A program made the translations under genes and the position numbers. This document shows positions 33,569 through 34,299 of a stretch of 34,299 bases of DNA, piece by piece; positions within the stretch are counted from its first letter, which is position 1; every line of letters begins with the position of its first letter. Below the pieces are notes generated by a model, which searched no databases, was not told the origin of the DNA, and was given only the letters and a program-made list of their open reading frames with translations. The stretch comes from Pseudoflavonifractor sp. An184 (GTDB lineage Bacteria; Bacillota; Clostridia; Oscillospirales; Oscillospiraceae). The DNA is taken from assembly GCF_002160305.1 (NCBI RefSeq), contig NZ_NFKI01000035.1:1-34299 (forward strand), given 5' to 3'.

Positions 33569-34187
33569 GGCACACATCCCCCTGGTACAGGTCTGCTGTG
33601 ATATCGTCGATGACCTGCTGGAAAAGAGCCAGCAGACGCGGGTCGAATCCACCGCAGCTGCCGCTTAGAATCATGTATTTCGCAGACTCATGGGACACTG
33701 CTGGCCGGTAACCGCGGCAGGTCCGCAGCGCGTCATAACAGTCCGCGAGACTGACGACTTGGACATAGCGGGGAATCTCCTCCCCGTGCAGATGATCCAG
33801 GTAACCAGCTCCGGACCACCGCTCATGGTGGTGCAGGCAGATCTCACGGGCATACTGGATGAGTGGGGGGCAGGAGGGGCCCAGGGGGAAGAGTGCGTCC
33901 AGCACCTGCTTCCCATACTCAGCGTGATTTTCCATGAGACTTGTTTCCTCCACAGTGAGAGAACCAGTCTTGTCCAAAATGACTTCGGGAACAGAGAGCT
34001 TGCCCAGATCATGAAGCCGAGCGGCGCCGGCGATATTGAGAATGTCCCCCTGCGAGAAGCCTGGGAACTGACCGGAGGACCATGCGGCGGTGAGCAGGCG
34101 TTGAGTCAGGTCATAGAAATAGGGAGTGTGGCTGGCTTTCTCCAAGTGGTCAAGGCGCACCTGGAGCTCTGCGATTGTAAGTGACAT
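33561..34187 (-). CDS. HD-GYP-like phosphodiesterase domain protein
   Basis: A 208-residue stand-alone HD-GYP domain with no sensor region. The HD pair is His59-Asp60 (ARLHDLGKL), with further metal ligands His88 (MENHAEYG), His119-His121 (CLHHHERW) and the downstream LADCYDAL. The name-giving GYP is GYL here (WSGAGYLDHLHGEEIP), a change at a position linked to partner binding, so cyclic-di-GMP activity is likely but not assured. GAGGAGGT lies before ATG 34187. It is the first complete gene of the C39-like operon. Confidence 0.88.
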   Translation of the reverse strand: MSLTIAELQVRLDHLEKASHTPYFYDLTQRLLTAAWSSGQFPGFSQGDILNIAGAARLHDLGKLSVPEVILDKTGSLTVEETSLMENHAEYGKQVLDALFPLGPSCPPLIQYAREICLHHHERWSGAGYLDHLHGEEIPRYVQVVSLADCYDALRTCRGYRPAVSHESAKYMILSGSCGGFDPRLLALFQQVIDDITADLYQGDVCHG

Positions 34188-34242
34188 ATGTGACCTCCTC
34201 GTATAATAAGTTTGAAAGTTAATAATTCAGATATCAGCAGGC

Positions 34243-34299
34243 TTAGAGATGCCCGTGATACAATAGCTGTAGGACAGCAGGGTCAAGTTCTCTACCTCC
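34243..34299 (-). CDS. Possible 3' end of a gene entering from the right edge
   Basis: Reading inward from the edge on the minus strand, eighteen codons run to a TAA at 34243-34245 and give a plausible C-terminus (GGRELDPAVLQLLYHGHL). Too short to identify. A 19-codon TTG frame with GGAGG just upstream overlaps it in another phase and is the alternative. Confidence 0.3.
   Translation of the reverse strand, partial: GGRELDPAVLQLLYHGHL

Noticed and set aside
1-34299. CRISPR arrays, rRNA, tRNA and known riboswitches
   Set aside because: No regularly spaced repeats, no tRNA cloverleaf or rRNA sequence and no recognisable riboswitch core was found on reading both strands.

Overview
The window looks like a chromosomal segment of a gut Clostridia species. 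Order Oscillospirales, near Flavonifractor, Lawsonibacter or Intestinimonas, is an inference from style rather than a match. The signs are strong GGAGG ribosome-binding sites, frequent TTG/GTG starts, a Bacillus/Clostridium-type LexA box, a class II galT, and GC-rich genes beside AT-rich accessory stretches.

Layout. (1) 1-1179: 3' end of galT and its terminator. (2) 1237-3547: a divergent DNA-damage pair, an SRAP/YedK-type abasic-site protein on the minus strand and a Y-family DNA polymerase plus a small partner on the plus strand, with a LexA-type box in the polymerase promoter. (3) 3654-6354: a decayed IS256-family element, a gene-poor stretch rich in long inverted repeats, and a 348-bp internally deleted relative of the same element in opposite orientation. 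(4) 6490-9338: a minus-strand ECF sigma / DUF4367 / two secreted proteins cluster, followed by a small plus-strand membrane protein. (5) 9989-24319: a thirteen-gene minus-strand sugar cassette. (6) 24669-29223: a divergent lipoprotein and a 1252-residue secreted beta-helix protein. (7) 29406-34299: a minus-strand block resembling accessory genes of conjugative elements: sigma factor, zinc-finger protein, Cys-rich protein, SLH-metallopeptidase, C39-like peptidase and HD-GYP protein.

The most interesting part is region 5. Read in transcription order it encodes class II aldolase, a triose-phosphate-isomerase relative, a LarA-type nickel-pincer racemase relative, a PPi-type phosphofructokinase, a TauE/SafE exporter, an aldose-1-epimerase relative, a NitT/TauT-type ABC importer, a cytoplasmic DUF4838 glycosidase-like protein, a NagB relative, a NagA relative and a ROK repressor. 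This is a complete import, hydrolysis, deacetylation, deamination/isomerisation, C1-phosphorylation, aldol cleavage and export route, but it has no sugar kinase and no PTS. The NagB relative has lost the family's usual phosphate-binding loop and arginine, and the NagA relative departs from the family HREPG phosphate-site motif. My inference is that the cassette degrades an N-acetylhexosamine carrying a different acidic group at C6. A sulfonate (sulfoquinovosamine-like) fits the sulfonate-type importer and exporter best; a hexosaminuronic acid is the main alternative. The divergent secreted beta-helix protein may release the substrate from an extracellular glycan.

No rRNA, tRNA or CRISPR array was recognised. 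All residue alignments to E. coli or Lactiplantibacillus reference enzymes were made by eye from memory and need a proper alignment.
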